The notes under the pieces: model-generated
Seen by the model: the letters and a program-made list of their open reading frames with translations, nothing else
What the model was told of the DNA's origin: nothing
The model's database searches: none
In this document: piece after piece, positions 17,568-27,343 of the stretch
Layout: each line of letters starts with the position of its first letter
How positions within the stretch are numbered: the first letter of the stretch is position 1
Position numbers and translations under genes: made by a program
NCBI GenBank assembly: GCA_900018335.1
Contig: FIZK01000006.1
Span: forward strand, 69,576-106,161
Reading direction: 5' to 3'
Source: an uncultured Clostridia bacterium
Lineage (GTDB): Bacteria > Bacillota > Limnochordia > Darwinibacteriales > Darwinibacteriaceae
Length of the DNA: 36,586 nt

Positions 17568-18317
17568 GTGGAGCCCATGGGATACGTGGTTCAGCTCGAG
17601 GTTTACCAGGGGCCTTTCGATCTGCTCCTGGATTTGATTGCCAAGAACGAAGTGGATATTTGGGACATACCCATTGCCGCCATCACGGAGCAGTACTTAG
17701 CCTATCTCTATTCTCTCCAGGAAAAGGACCTGGCCATTGCCGGCGAGTTTTTGGTCATGGCTGCCACTTTGATTCGTCTCAAATCCCGCCTGCTTTTGCC
17801 CCAAGAACCTGTGGAGGAAGACAGCGAGGAACCTGAAGATCCCCGCAAGGAACTGGTGGAGCAGCTGCTCCGCTATAAGTTCTTCAAAGAGGCCGCGCAG
17901 TTTCTGCAGGCCCGTTACACTGATGCGGTGCGCTATTACACCAAAGGCCAGCGACTCGAGCGGTACAATCTGACCCCCATCTACACTCAACCGGTGGGCG
18001 ATTTGACCCTGGAAGACTTGGCCCGAGTCTACGAAAATCTCCGCAGAGAGCAGGACAATGGGGAGCCTCGGGTGCATGAGATTTACGCGCGCATACCGCT
18101 ACAGGAGCGCATCGCCCTGGTGCGCTTACGGCTCGTGGGAAGCCCCCGGCTGAGCTTTCGGTCCCTACTGCAGGATTGTACTCCCGGTGAGATTGTGGGA
18201 ACGTTTTTGGCCGTGTTGGAACTGGTGCGCCTGGGGGAGATTAGGGTGGTGCAGGACACGTTGTTTGGCGAGATCAGCATCCAACCCTATCTTTGGGAAG
18301 TGGAGGTCAATCCATGA
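17568..18317 (+). CDS. scpA: Segregation and condensation protein A
   Basis: YVVQLEVYQGPFDLLLDLIAKNEVDIWDIPIAAITEQYLAYL. Confidence 0.96.
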   Translation: MEPMGYVVQLEVYQGPFDLLLDLIAKNEVDIWDIPIAAITEQYLAYLYSLQEKDLAIAGEFLVMAATLIRLKSRLLLPQEPVEEDSEEPEDPRKELVEQLLRYKFFKEAAQFLQARYTDAVRYYTKGQRLERYNLTPIYTQPVGDLTLEDLARVYENLRREQDNGEPRVHEIYARIPLQERIALVRLRLVGSPRLSFRSLLQDCTPGEIVGTFLAVLELVRLGEIRVVQDTLFGEISIQPYLWEVEVNP

Positions 18318-18823
18318 CGCTGGCAGAAGCAAGAGTGGTTGTTGAAGGGTTGATTTTTGCGGCGGAACGTCCCTTGAGTGCCAAGGAGATAGCGGAGATC
18401 GTGGACCTAGATAAGCCCACCGTGGAGGCCCTGGTGGAGGACATCCGCCGGGACTACGCCCAGGGAGCACTCACCATCCGCCTGGTGGCAGGCGGCTACC
18501 AGATAGTAACCAAGCCCGAGTTGGCGCCTTGGGTTGAAAAGCTGGGCCGGCCTGTGATCCACGCCCCCCTTTCCACTGCCGCCACTGAGACCTTGGCCAT
18601 TATTGCCTATGAGCAGCCCATCACGAGGGCGGAAGTGGAACAGATCCGCGGGGTGCGGTCGGACAGTGCAATAAACACGCTCTTGGAGCGGGAACTCATT
18701 TGCGAAGTGGGCCGCAAGGAGGGCCCGGGCAGGCCCATCTTGTACGGCGTGACAGACAAGTTCCTGGAGCATTTCGGCCTGAGGAGCGTTGATGAACTGC
18801 CCATAAAAAGCATAGGTGAATGA
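18314..18823 (+). CDS. scpB: Segregation and condensation protein B
   Basis: VVEGLIFAAERPLSAKEIAEI, TLAIIAYEQPITRAEVEQIRGVRSDSAINTLLERELI; ATGA overlap with scpA. Confidence 0.96.
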   Translation: MTLAEARVVVEGLIFAAERPLSAKEIAEIVDLDKPTVEALVEDIRRDYAQGALTIRLVAGGYQIVTKPELAPWVEKLGRPVIHAPLSTAATETLAIIAYEQPITRAEVEQIRGVRSDSAINTLLERELICEVGRKEGPGRPILYGVTDKFLEHFGLRSVDELPIKSIGE

Positions 18824-18838
18824 AAATGATGGTAGATT

Positions 18839-18880
18839 AAGACTGAGTGGAGGTGTCCCCATGCTGCTCAGTCTTTTTTT
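18839..18880 (+). terminator. Terminator-like hairpin enclosing the SD and start codon of the DUF2953 gene
   Basis: AAGACTGAG (18839-18847), 19-nt loop tggaggtgtccccATGctg, CTCAGTCTT (18867-18875) then TTTTT. Confidence 0.75.
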
Positions 18881-19391
18881 GCTGTTCGTTGTGTTCCTGC
18901 TCACGGCAGCATTCAGGGTGGAGATCGAAGTTGCTTTGGACAGGGATGCTATACAGCCCAAGCTCAGGGTGGGAGTGGCTGGGGTTTCCTTCTCCGTCCC
19001 CAAAAGGCTGCTGACCAAAATGAGCAGCACGATTAGGCAGCGCAATCTAGGGAACCCAGAGCAGCTGCTGCGGGGGATGAAGTTGGGGCTGCGCCTCCTG
19101 GACAGTTTTGTGCAGATGGTGGAATTGTTTCATCTCAAGGCAATCATTGGCACCGGTGACCCCTTCTGGAGTGCCCTCAGCTGCGGGGGTGTCTGGAGCC
19201 TTTTGGGCCCGTTTTTTGCTGGCTTGAGCGCTGGTAACCGGCTGGAGTCGGTGCCTGAAATCTCAATCCAACCCGATTTCGACGAGGTCCGTTTGGCGCT
19301 CTACCTGCACTGCATATTCCGCTTTCGACTTGGTCAGATTATAATCAACGAACTGAAACGAATGGCCTTCGCTTGGCAGGCAAGAACTTAG
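18861..19391 (+). CDS. DUF2953 domain-containing protein
   Basis: Position between scpB and ytfJ; N-terminal TM; conserved C-terminal LYLHCIFRFRLGQIIINELK. Confidence 0.75.
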   Translation: MLLSLFLLFVVFLLTAAFRVEIEVALDRDAIQPKLRVGVAGVSFSVPKRLLTKMSSTIRQRNLGNPEQLLRGMKLGLRLLDSFVQMVELFHLKAIIGTGDPFWSALSCGGVWSLLGPFFAGLSAGNRLESVPEISIQPDFDEVRLALYLHCIFRFRLGQIIINELKRMAFAWQART

Positions 19392-19410
19392 GCTTAAAAG
19401 GAGCAGAGCT

Positions 19411-19830
19411 ATGACCAACAGACATCCCATAGAAGGACTTATGCAGACCGCCATGGAAAGTCTGAAGACCATGGTGGACGTGAATACCATTCTTGGCGAT
19501 CCAGTGGAAACGCCCGATGGGGCAGTGATTGTTCCCGTGAGCCGGGTTAGCTTTGGGTTCGCGGCTGGAGGAAGTGAGTTTGCGTCGGCCAACGCCAAAG
19601 GTAGTGAGGAAAGCCACCCCTTTGGGGGAGGCAGCGGGGCTGGTATCGCCCTGAACCCCGTGGCCTTCTTGGTAGTTGGCAGGGAGACTGTGCGCCTTCT
19701 ACCGGTGAACCAGTCGGCAATCTACGACCGCCTAATTGACACTGTACCCCAACTCATTGACCGCATCCAGGGCATGGTCAAAGGTGAGCACACCACCGAT
19801 GGAGTGGTGAGAACAACGTACAAAGTGTGA
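19411..19830 (+). CDS. ytfJ: GerW/YtfJ family sporulation protein
   Basis: HPIEGLMQTAMESLKTMVDVNTILGDPVETPDGAVIVPVSRVSFGFAAGGSEF. Confidence 0.95.
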   Translation: MTNRHPIEGLMQTAMESLKTMVDVNTILGDPVETPDGAVIVPVSRVSFGFAAGGSEFASANAKGSEESHPFGGGSGAGIALNPVAFLVVGRETVRLLPVNQSAIYDRLIDTVPQLIDRIQGMVKGEHTTDGVVRTTYKV

Positions 19831-19849
19831 CGCTTGCTGTGTGGACGGG

Positions 19850-19877
19850 GGGCTTCCAGGAGGGAGCCCTCTTTTTT
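19850..19877 (+). terminator. Intrinsic terminator GGGCTTCC-agga-GGGAGCCC + tcttttttctt
   Basis: 8-bp stem with one wobble and T tract after ytfJ. Confidence 0.85.
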
Positions 19878-19926
19878 CTTGCGGTTTACTGGCAAGTTGG
19901 GTATTATTGGACTGAAAGGGGAGTCT

Positions 19927-20643
19927 GTGGTGGAGCGGCTGCAGAAGGTAATGGCCCAAGCTGGGGTTGGTTCGCGCCGGGCTTGTGAAGAACTGATCAA
20001 GAACAACCGCGTCCTGGTGAACGGAAAACCAGCCGTTCTCGGCCAGAGGGTTGACCCAGAAACAGACGTAGTGCTCGTGGATGGCCGGCCATTGGGCTTA
20101 CGCGAGCCCAAGCGCTACTTCATCCTAAACAAGCCCCGGGGCTATGTGACCACCAGCAAGGAACAGTTTGGGCGCAGAAGCGTGCTCGATCTGGTTAGGG
20201 TGCCCGAGCGCATCTATCCCGTGGGCCGCCTGGATTATGACTCGGAAGGCCTAGTTTTGCTGACCAATGATGGCGAGCTGGCTTACCGCGTCATGCATCC
20301 CAAGTTTCAGCTCCCCAAGACGTATAAAGTGAGGGTCAGAGATCAAGTGACCATGGATGCAGTCTATCGCTTGCGCACCGGGGTTATGCTCTCCGACGGC
20401 CCCACGAGGCCAGCCCAGGTGGAGGTGCTTAAGGCTGCGCAAGACAGCTCGGTACTGAGGATTACCATCACGGAAGGGCGCAACAGGCAGATCAGGCGCA
20501 TGTGCTCTGCGGTTGGATATGAAGTGGTGCGTTTGGTTCGGGAGGCCATGGGCCCCCTCACGCTACGCGGGCTTGCTGCGGGCGAATACAGGGCTCTACG
20601 CCCCCGGGAGCTGCAAAGGCTCTTCGAGGCTGTGGGACTATGA
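19927..20643 (+). CDS. rluB: rRNA pseudouridine synthase (RsuA/RluB family)
   Basis: ERLQKVMAQAGVGSRRACEELI (S4 domain), PVGRLDYDSEGLVLLTNDGELA, EGRNRQIRRMC; GTG 19927/19930 after AAAGGGGAG. Confidence 0.9.
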   Translation: MVERLQKVMAQAGVGSRRACEELIKNNRVLVNGKPAVLGQRVDPETDVVLVDGRPLGLREPKRYFILNKPRGYVTTSKEQFGRRSVLDLVRVPERIYPVGRLDYDSEGLVLLTNDGELAYRVMHPKFQLPKTYKVRVRDQVTMDAVYRLRTGVMLSDGPTRPAQVEVLKAAQDSSVLRITITEGRNRQIRRMCSAVGYEVVRLVREAMGPLTLRGLAAGEYRALRPRELQRLFEAVGL

Positions 20644-21932
20644 GCGGTCCTGTCGTAGTGATCGGTGCAGGGGCCTCGGGCCTCTTCGCTGCTGGCTTTT
20701 TGGCGCGGAGAGGTGCCCGTGTGCAGGTTCTGGAGAAGATGCCCCGCACCGCATCGAAAATGCGCATCTCGGGCAAAGGCCGCTGCAATCTCACCAACAA
20801 CATGCCCTTGGAGGAGTTTATCGCCCAGTACCCTGGAAACGGGAGGTTCTTATACAGTGCCCTGCATCGGTTTTCCAACCGAGACTGCATGGACTTCTTC
20901 ACGAGCCTGGGTGTGGAACTCAAGGTGGAGCGGGGACAGAGGGTTTTCCCCGTTTCCGACAACGCCCATGAGGCAGCCGATGCTCTGGAGCGTTTTGCCC
21001 GCAGCCAGGGTGCGGAGATCTATTTAGGGCACAAGGTGGTTAGAATCGAGGCTTCCCCATCGGGGGGAATCAATAGTGTAGTGGCTGTCCACAATGGCGA
21101 GGAGAAGGTTTTTCCCACGGAAACGGTGATCGTGGCAACGGGCGGCTTGAGTTACCCGGGAACAGGCTCCACGGGCGATGGCCTGGTTTTCGCCGCAGAT
21201 TTGGGCCACGTCATTGTGGAACCAAGACCCGCTTTGGTTCCCATCCGTGTGGAGGAGCCGTGGGCAGCTGAACTGGCCGGTTTGAGCTTGAGGAATGTGG
21301 AGTTACAGGTGGACAATCCCCAAGGAGGAAGAGCGAGGTACTTTGGCGAATTAATGTTTGCCCATTTTGGTGTGACGGGACCCATAGTGCTCACCGCAAG
21401 CGAGCAAATTGGGCTGTGGCTCAAGGAGAGCGGGCGCAAGTTAAAGGCGTTCATTGATCTCAAACCCGCCCTCGACGAAGCCCAGCTGGACCAGAGGCTG
21501 CTGAGGGACTTCGCTGAGTTTTCCCGCAAGCAGTTTAAAAATGCCCTCGATATGCTGCTGCCCAAGCGGCTGATTCCCGTGGTGGTAACGCTTTCGGGCA
21601 TTGACCCCCAGAAGCAGTGTCACCAGCTCACACGCGCAGAGAGGCACAGGTTGCGCAGTTTACTCAAGGGTTTACCCCTGACAATCACCAAGACCCTGCC
21701 CATTGCCGCGGCCATTGTAACGGCCGGGGGGGTTGACGTCAGGGAAGTGGATCCCCGCACCATGGAATCCAAGAAGGTCAAGGGTTTGTTCTTCTGCGGC
21801 GAAGTACTGGATGTGCACGGAGTAACAGGTGGTTTTAACCTGCAGGCTGCGTTTTCAACGGGTTATTGTGCTGCGCATGGTGTTCGTCTATCCCCGGTTC
21901 TCCATGGCACTGAGTCATCACAGGAGAGGTGA
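20640..21932 (+). CDS. NAD(P)/FAD-dependent oxidoreductase, HI0933/YhiN family
   Basis: VVVIGAGASGLFAAGFLARRGARVQVLEK, ISGKGRCNLTN, GGVDVREVDPRTMESKKVKGLFFCGEVLDVHGVTGGFNLQAAFSTG. Confidence 0.93.
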   Translation: MSGPVVVIGAGASGLFAAGFLARRGARVQVLEKMPRTASKMRISGKGRCNLTNNMPLEEFIAQYPGNGRFLYSALHRFSNRDCMDFFTSLGVELKVERGQRVFPVSDNAHEAADALERFARSQGAEIYLGHKVVRIEASPSGGINSVVAVHNGEEKVFPTETVIVATGGLSYPGTGSTGDGLVFAADLGHVIVEPRPALVPIRVEEPWAAELAGLSLRNVELQVDNPQGGRARYFGELMFAHFGVTGPIVLTASEQIGLWLKESGRKLKAFIDLKPALDEAQLDQRLLRDFAEFSRKQFKNALDMLLPKRLIPVVVTLSGIDPQKQCHQLTRAERHRLRSLLKGLPLTITKTLPIAAAIVTAGGVDVREVDPRTMESKKVKGLFFCGEVLDVHGVTGGFNLQAAFSTGYCAAHGVRLSPVLHGTESSQER

Positions 21933-22616
21933 ATGTTGACAGTGAAAATTGCCATAGATGGCCCAGCGGGGGCCGGAAAAAGCACTATTGCCCGTATAGT
22001 AGCCAAGCGCTTAGGACTGCGTTATTTGGATACGGGTGCCATGTACCGTGCAGTTACCCTGGCGGCGCTGAAAAAGGGAGTGTCCTGCGCAGACGAGGAG
22101 GCACTCCTCAGGGTGGCAACGTCCATGGACTTGGAGATAGTCTTCGAGAAAGAGACCAAGAGCAATCTCGTATACCTCAATGGCGAGGATGTGACTTCGG
22201 CAATTCGGCAGCCTGAGGTTAACGCAAGTGTCTCGTTGGTTTCCAGTCACAAAAAAGTGAGGGAGTTCATCGTGGCCCTGCAGAAGGAAATCGGGCGGCA
22301 GGGCTGTATTGTTATGGATGGCAGGGATATAGGTACTGTGGTTATGCCCGATGCCGATTGGAAGATCTTCCTGCAGGCCAGTGTGGAGGAAAGGGCTCGA
22401 CGGCGCCAGAAGGAACTTCAGCGCAACGGCCACGCGGTGGATCTTGTGGAACTGGAAGAACAGATTCGCCAGCGCGATCACTCTGATTCCACCAGGGAAG
22501 TTTCCCCTTTGAGAAAGGCGGAGGATGCCATTGAGGTGGATACCACGCACATGAATATTGAGCAAGTGGTGGACAAAGTGCTGGCGATAATTAAGGGGGC
22601 AGACGAGGATGTATAG
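21933..22616 (+). CDS. cmk: Cytidylate kinase
   Basis: VKIAIDGPAGAGKSTIARIVAKRLGLRYLDTGAMYRAVT, DGRDIGTVVMPDADWKIFL; GTG 21942 is an alternative start. Confidence 0.96.
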   Translation: MLTVKIAIDGPAGAGKSTIARIVAKRLGLRYLDTGAMYRAVTLAALKKGVSCADEEALLRVATSMDLEIVFEKETKSNLVYLNGEDVTSAIRQPEVNASVSLVSSHKKVREFIVALQKEIGRQGCIVMDGRDIGTVVMPDADWKIFLQASVEERARRRQKELQRNGHAVDLVELEEQIRQRDHSDSTREVSPLRKAEDAIEVDTTHMNIEQVVDKVLAIIKGADEDV

Positions 22617-23232
22617 ACTCGTGCGCTTAGTAGCCCGTTTTATCTTGCTTGTGCTCTTTGGACTGGAGGTATCCGGGCTGGAGCATGTCCCGAAGGAAGG
22701 CGGGGCAATTATTGCCGGGAACCACGCCACCTTGATGGATCCCGTGGCCATCGGTGCGGCCATCAAGCGGCCAGTGCATTTTATGGGTAAGGCAGAGCTT
22801 TTTCGGAAGCCCATTTCCCGCGCCTTCTTTAGGAGTCTCCATGCATTCCCTGTGCGCCGGGGGCTAGCCGACCGGGAGGCCATCCGTACTGCGCAGGAAA
22901 GGGTTAATGCCGGCCATTTGCTGGGCATTTTCCCCGAGGGGACCCGCAACAAAACGTCGGAGGATCTTCTGCCTTTTCAGGGAGGCGCAAGCCTTATAGC
23001 GCTTAAGACCGGGGCACCCGTGATTCCGGTGGTGGTTTCGGGCTTCCGCCCTTTCAAGCTGCGCCAGCGGGTTAAGGTCGCTTTCGGCAAGCCCCTTCAC
23101 CTTGGCGGGCCCGGCAAGGTGACCAAAGCAGAGGTTTTGGAAGGGACAAAAGCGATTTCCGCCGAAATTAGTTACCTATTAAGCAGGAATAATGGAGAAA
23201 GCAGAGAAATACAAAGACGGACGTCTGTTTAG
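22609..23232 (+). CDS. plsC: 1-acyl-sn-glycerol-3-phosphate acyltransferase
   Basis: IAGNHATLMDPVAIG (NHx4D), FPEGTRNKTSEDLLPFQGGASLIALKTGAPVIPV. Confidence 0.92.
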   Translation: MYRLVRLVARFILLVLFGLEVSGLEHVPKEGGAIIAGNHATLMDPVAIGAAIKRPVHFMGKAELFRKPISRAFFRSLHAFPVRRGLADREAIRTAQERVNAGHLLGIFPEGTRNKTSEDLLPFQGGASLIALKTGAPVIPVVVSGFRPFKLRQRVKVAFGKPLHLGGPGKVTKAEVLEGTKAISAEISYLLSRNNGESREIQRRTSV

Positions 23233-23270
23233 AGTCCCTTTGTTGGAGGCATAATAGGGGAGGGGGAAGG

Positions 23271-25514
23271 GTGGAAGTTATACTAGCAGATGCCGCAGGC
23301 TTCTGCTTCGGGGTCAAACGGGCCTTGAGTTTGACCAACAAAGTTCTCAGTGAAGTCGACCCGGCCACTCCGATATACACTTTAGGTCCACTTATTCACA
23401 ACCCTCAGGTTGTGGCCCAGCTCGAAGCCAAGGGCGTCAGAGCTTTGGACCGACCTGGTGAAGCCAGTTCAGGTGTGGTAATTGTCCGTTCACATGGCGT
23501 TGCACCGAAGGTAATGGAAGAGCTGGAAGAACTGAATCATGATGTCGTTGATGCCACTTGTCCTTTCGTGCAAAGGGCTATGCGGTGGGCAAAACAGTTG
23601 AGCGATGAAGGGTACCAAGTCATTATTGTTGGTGACAGGTTTCATCCGGAAGTACAAGCCATTTTGGGCTATGCCGGTGAAACAGCACAAGTAGTGAGTA
23701 ACCCTCAAGAAATCAGCACGCTGCCGATAGCAAGTCGCGTCGGTGTTATAGCACAAACGACTCAATCGGTTCAAAACTTCAAGGCCTGCGTCGATGAATT
23801 GGCTGGGAAAGTGGAGGACCTCAAAACCTTTGATACCATCTGTACTGCTACCGAACAGCGGCAGACGTCGGCACGGGAATTGGCCGCCAAAGTGGATGTA
23901 ATGGTTGTTATTGGAGGTCGAAATAGCGCCAACACAAAAAGATTGGCGGAATTATGTCAGGAGCAGGGGACGGTCACGTATCATATAGAAACACCAGACG
24001 AGCTGCAGCGTCAGTGGTTTACTGGTGTGCAGCGAGCTGGAGTTTCGGCCGGAGCCTCTACTCCAGATTGGTTAATTGAGGGGGTACTTGCAAGAATGAG
24101 CGAATTTAGTGAAGAGAAAGTGACAGAAGCCATGGAAGAGACAGCGCAATCTGTCGAAGCACAATTGGAGGAAGCCACAACAGAAGCAGTAGAAGCACAG
24201 TCCGAGGAGACTCAGCCAGAAACAGTAGAAGAAGCATCTGAAGAAAGCGCAGAGGTTTCCGCAGCGCCTGAAGGAGACGCCGAAGTAGAGGCGGAAGATG
24301 AACCCGGTGAGTCGTCGGATACGGCCAGTTCTGAAGATGCTGCTGAAGTCCAGATGAGTGAGTATGATGTCACAATGCCTACTCCTGGAGCCATCATCAA
24401 GGGTAAAGTGGTTCACGTCTCCAGTGATGAGGTCTTGGTGGACATCGATTATAAATCTGAAGGACGCATACCCTTAAATGAGCTCAGCTTCATCTCCAAT
24501 GCCAACCCTGAGGATCTGGTAAGCGTGGGCGATGAAATCCACGTGAAGGTCCTGAAGGTGGATGACGCAGAAGGAAATGTTGTCCTTTCTAAGAGGCGGG
24601 CAGATGCCGACCTTTCCTGGGAGAGACTGGAGAATCTCTACAATTCCGGTGAGACCTTAGAGGCTAAGGTTGTGCAGGTGGTCAAAGGCGGTCTTCTGGT
24701 CAACGTGGGCGTGCGCGGCTTTATCCCTGCAAGTCATGTATCCCGCGGTTTTGAAGATAATCTGGAGAAGTACGTTGGCCAGACTTTAGAGCTGAAGATC
24801 ATCGAATTGGACCGCTCTAAGAACAACGTGGTCTTTTCCCACAAGGTAGTGCTGGAAGAAAAGCACGCCCGTGCCAAAGAAGAGGCCTTCGCTAACCTGG
24901 AAGCTGGTATGAAGGTTCCAGGTGTGGTCCGCCGCTTGACCGATTTTGGCGCTTTCGTTGATATCGGCGATGGGGTAGAGGGGCTCCTGCATGTGTCTGA
25001 AATGGCTTACAGCAGAGTGAACCACCCGTCCGATGTGGTGTCGGAAGGCGACGAGATTACCGTCATGGTGTTGGGTGTGGATAGGGAAAGGGAAAGGATT
25101 TCCCTGGGCCTGAAACAGACCATTCCTGATCCATGGTCTACCGTTGGTGAGCGCTACGTCGTTGGTCAGAAAGTGACCGGTGAGGTCACCAGAGTAGTGG
25201 ACTTCGGTGCCTTCGTGAAATTGGAGGACGGCATCGAAGGATTGGTGCACATCAGTGAGCTTTCCCACAAGCATGTGGCCAAGGCAGAAGATGTGGTTAA
25301 GTCAGGCGATCAAGTGGAGGTCAAGGTGATCAGCGTTGACCCAGAAGCTCGCCGCATCGGCCTGAGCATTAAGGAGCTGGAGCCCAAACCGCAACCCCAG
25401 CCCAAGGCAAAACAGGCGCAGCCCACCGCGGCAGAAAGCTCTGACCGCGAGGAGCTGACCACCAACATTGGCGACATGTTTGGCGATTTGTTCAAAGACG
25501 ACCTGCTTCGATAA
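23271..25514 (+). CDS. ispH-rpsA: Bifunctional 4-hydroxy-3-methylbut-2-enyl diphosphate reductase / ribosomal protein S1 fusion
   Basis: N-terminal IspH (ADAAGFCFGVKRAL, VIVRSHGV, DATCPFVQ, TICTATEQRQ), acidic linker, then four S1 domains. Confidence 0.95.
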   Translation: MEVILADAAGFCFGVKRALSLTNKVLSEVDPATPIYTLGPLIHNPQVVAQLEAKGVRALDRPGEASSGVVIVRSHGVAPKVMEELEELNHDVVDATCPFVQRAMRWAKQLSDEGYQVIIVGDRFHPEVQAILGYAGETAQVVSNPQEISTLPIASRVGVIAQTTQSVQNFKACVDELAGKVEDLKTFDTICTATEQRQTSARELAAKVDVMVVIGGRNSANTKRLAELCQEQGTVTYHIETPDELQRQWFTGVQRAGVSAGASTPDWLIEGVLARMSEFSEEKVTEAMEETAQSVEAQLEEATTEAVEAQSEETQPETVEEASEESAEVSAAPEGDAEVEAEDEPGESSDTASSEDAAEVQMSEYDVTMPTPGAIIKGKVVHVSSDEVLVDIDYKSEGRIPLNELSFISNANPEDLVSVGDEIHVKVLKVDDAEGNVVLSKRRADADLSWERLENLYNSGETLEAKVVQVVKGGLLVNVGVRGFIPASHVSRGFEDNLEKYVGQTLELKIIELDRSKNNVVFSHKVVLEEKHARAKEEAFANLEAGMKVPGVVRRLTDFGAFVDIGDGVEGLLHVSEMAYSRVNHPSDVVSEGDEITVMVLGVDRERERISLGLKQTIPDPWSTVGERYVVGQKVTGEVTRVVDFGAFVKLEDGIEGLVHISELSHKHVAKAEDVVKSGDQVEVKVISVDPEARRIGLSIKELEPKPQPQPKAKQAQPTAAESSDREELTTNIGDMFGDLFKDDLLR

Positions 25515-25536
25515 CAACATTCAACATTAGCGAAGG

Positions 25537-25567
25537 AATCCTGTAGGCGACAGCCTGCAGGATTTTT
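25537..25567 (+). terminator. Intrinsic terminator AATCCTGTAGGC-gaca-GCCTGCAGGATT + T
   Basis: 12-bp stem with one wobble, T tract. Confidence 0.9.
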
Positions 25568-25637
25568 TCTTGGATACGCTCGGTGCAGCCGGGAACACTA
25601 CAGTCAGGCGTTTCAACACAACACGGGAGGGATTGCA

Positions 25638-26264
25638 ATGCCGGTGGGAACCGTCCTACTGCTGGTCATAGCCGCTCTCATCTACTTCGGCGTAGGTCAG
25701 CGCCTGCTGGACCGCATGCGCCTGACAGATACCCAAGCACTGATTGCCATTGCCTTGATGATCGGAGGTAGCTTTATCACTCTGCCCCTGCGTACTGGCC
25801 GCACCAGCGTGGGCATTAACTTAGGGGGCGGCCTGGTTCCTTTGGGGTTAGTCGCCTACCTGCTCATCCGGGCCGACACGGCCAGAGAGAGGGTGCGCGC
25901 ACTTCTGGCCGCCTTAGTGACGGGAGGGGTTATTTACGGCGTGAGCCAATTCACCGACTTCGATCCCTCCAGTCCCTATCTGTTTATTGACCCACTATGG
26001 CTGTTCAGCATTGTGGCGGGCATCGTGGGCTATTTGTCCGGCCGCTCGCGCCGGGCATCATTCATAGCAGGTGTCTTGGGCCTGTTCGTGGTGGATTTGA
26101 TCCATTTCACTCAGGCGCTGTTGGCCAACATGCCCACCCGTGTGGTTTTAGGTGGAGCCGGTGTGTTCGATGCCCTAATTGTCTCGGGCCTCATCGCTGT
26201 GGGGCTCGCAGAGTTTGTGGGAGAAACCAGAGAGCGCCTGGAAGAGGGGGGTGAAGGTCTATGA
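25638..26264 (+). CDS. DUF1614-like multi-TM membrane protein
   Basis: GRTSVGINLGGGLVPLGLVAYLL; several TM segments; directly upstream of spoIIP. Confidence 0.6.
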   Translation: MPVGTVLLLVIAALIYFGVGQRLLDRMRLTDTQALIAIALMIGGSFITLPLRTGRTSVGINLGGGLVPLGLVAYLLIRADTARERVRALLAALVTGGVIYGVSQFTDFDPSSPYLFIDPLWLFSIVAGIVGYLSGRSRRASFIAGVLGLFVVDLIHFTQALLANMPTRVVLGGAGVFDALIVSGLIAVGLAEFVGETRERLEEGGEGL

Positions 26265-27343
26265 AAAGGAGCGTGCGATCCGCTTTGGCGCTGCTCTGCC
26301 TCCTAGTTCTCTTTAGCCTGTCCCCCTCGGCACTGGCCGAAGAAAGAAGGGATGGAGGCTACTTCACCCTCCGCGATGATGCCGGGCACGTGATCACCAT
26401 GACGGCAAGGGAGCTGGATCCCGGCGATAGGTATATAGCCGCCGACAACCGCCTCTTTGAGGTGGTGCAGACGGAAGGCGATGAGGTACTGGTGCGGTTT
26501 GTGGAGACAGTTCAACTCCCCGACATATCCGAAGGGCTGCTGGGGGCTCAGGTGGCCAAGGCCGAAGAGGCTGCTGGGGTGGTGGGCATTTACCACACCC
26601 ATAACGATGAGTCCTACGTCCCCACAAGCGGCATCGAGTCCCGTGACGATGGAAGAGGTGATGTGCTGGAAGTGGGTAAGACCCTGGCCGACGCCTTAGA
26701 GGCACAGGGAATCACAGTCCACTGGTCAGATAACAGCCACATTCCCCACGATGGCCAGGCTTACGTGCGTTCCAGGCGCACCGCGGTGGAACTGCTGCAA
26801 AAGAACCCCGACACCCTCATTGACGTTCATCGCGATGCCACTCCACCGGAGGTATATGAGGCGGAGGTCGAGGGCGTGCCCACCACCAAGGTGCGCCTCG
26901 TGGTTGGCAGGCAGAATCAAAATCGAGAAGCGAACCTGGAATATGCCAAACGCCTGAAGGCGGTGGCCGATAAGCTCTACCCTGGACTGGTGGAAGGGAT
27001 CTTCGATGCCAAGGGCAATTACAACCAAGATCTGGGGCCCAAGACGATTTTGCTGGAGTTTGGCGCCCATACCAATCGTTTGGATCATGCCAAGCAGGCC
27101 GCGGAGTTCTTTGCCAAGGTCGTCCCCGCGGCCGCCGGACTCACGCCCAGCACTAAAGAGGCTGCCCAAGAACAGATTGGCTCAGGTGCCAGCCGCTCCC
27201 TGGTCTGGACGCTGCTCATAGCGGGCGGGGTGGGTGCAGCCTTCTTGTTGATCAAGCAGGGGAGGATCGGAACCCTGGGCGGCTTTTTCCGCAGGGAAGC
27301 GGGCCTTGGTGAAAGAGACAGGGATACGGATGATGAGCAATGA
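26261..27343 (+). CDS. spoIIP: Stage II sporulation protein P
   Basis: VGIYHTHNDESYVPTSG, LIDVHRDATPPEVY, VRLVVGRQNQNREANLEYAKRLKAVAD, LLEFGAHTNRLDHAKQAA. Confidence 0.93.
   Translation: MKRSVRSALALLCLLVLFSLSPSALAEERRDGGYFTLRDDAGHVITMTARELDPGDRYIAADNRLFEVVQTEGDEVLVRFVETVQLPDISEGLLGAQVAKAEEAAGVVGIYHTHNDESYVPTSGIESRDDGRGDVLEVGKTLADALEAQGITVHWSDNSHIPHDGQAYVRSRRTAVELLQKNPDTLIDVHRDATPPEVYEAEVEGVPTTKVRLVVGRQNQNREANLEYAKRLKAVADKLYPGLVEGIFDAKGNYNQDLGPKTILLEFGAHTNRLDHAKQAAEFFAKVVPAAAGLTPSTKEAAQEQIGSGASRSLVWTLLIAGGVGAAFLLIKQGRIGTLGGFFRREAGLGERDRDTDDEQ

Noticed and set aside
24072-24416. 114-aa minus-strand Cys/Phe-rich ORF
   Set aside because: Reverse complement of the acidic GAA/GAG-rich IspH-S1 linker; composition artefact.
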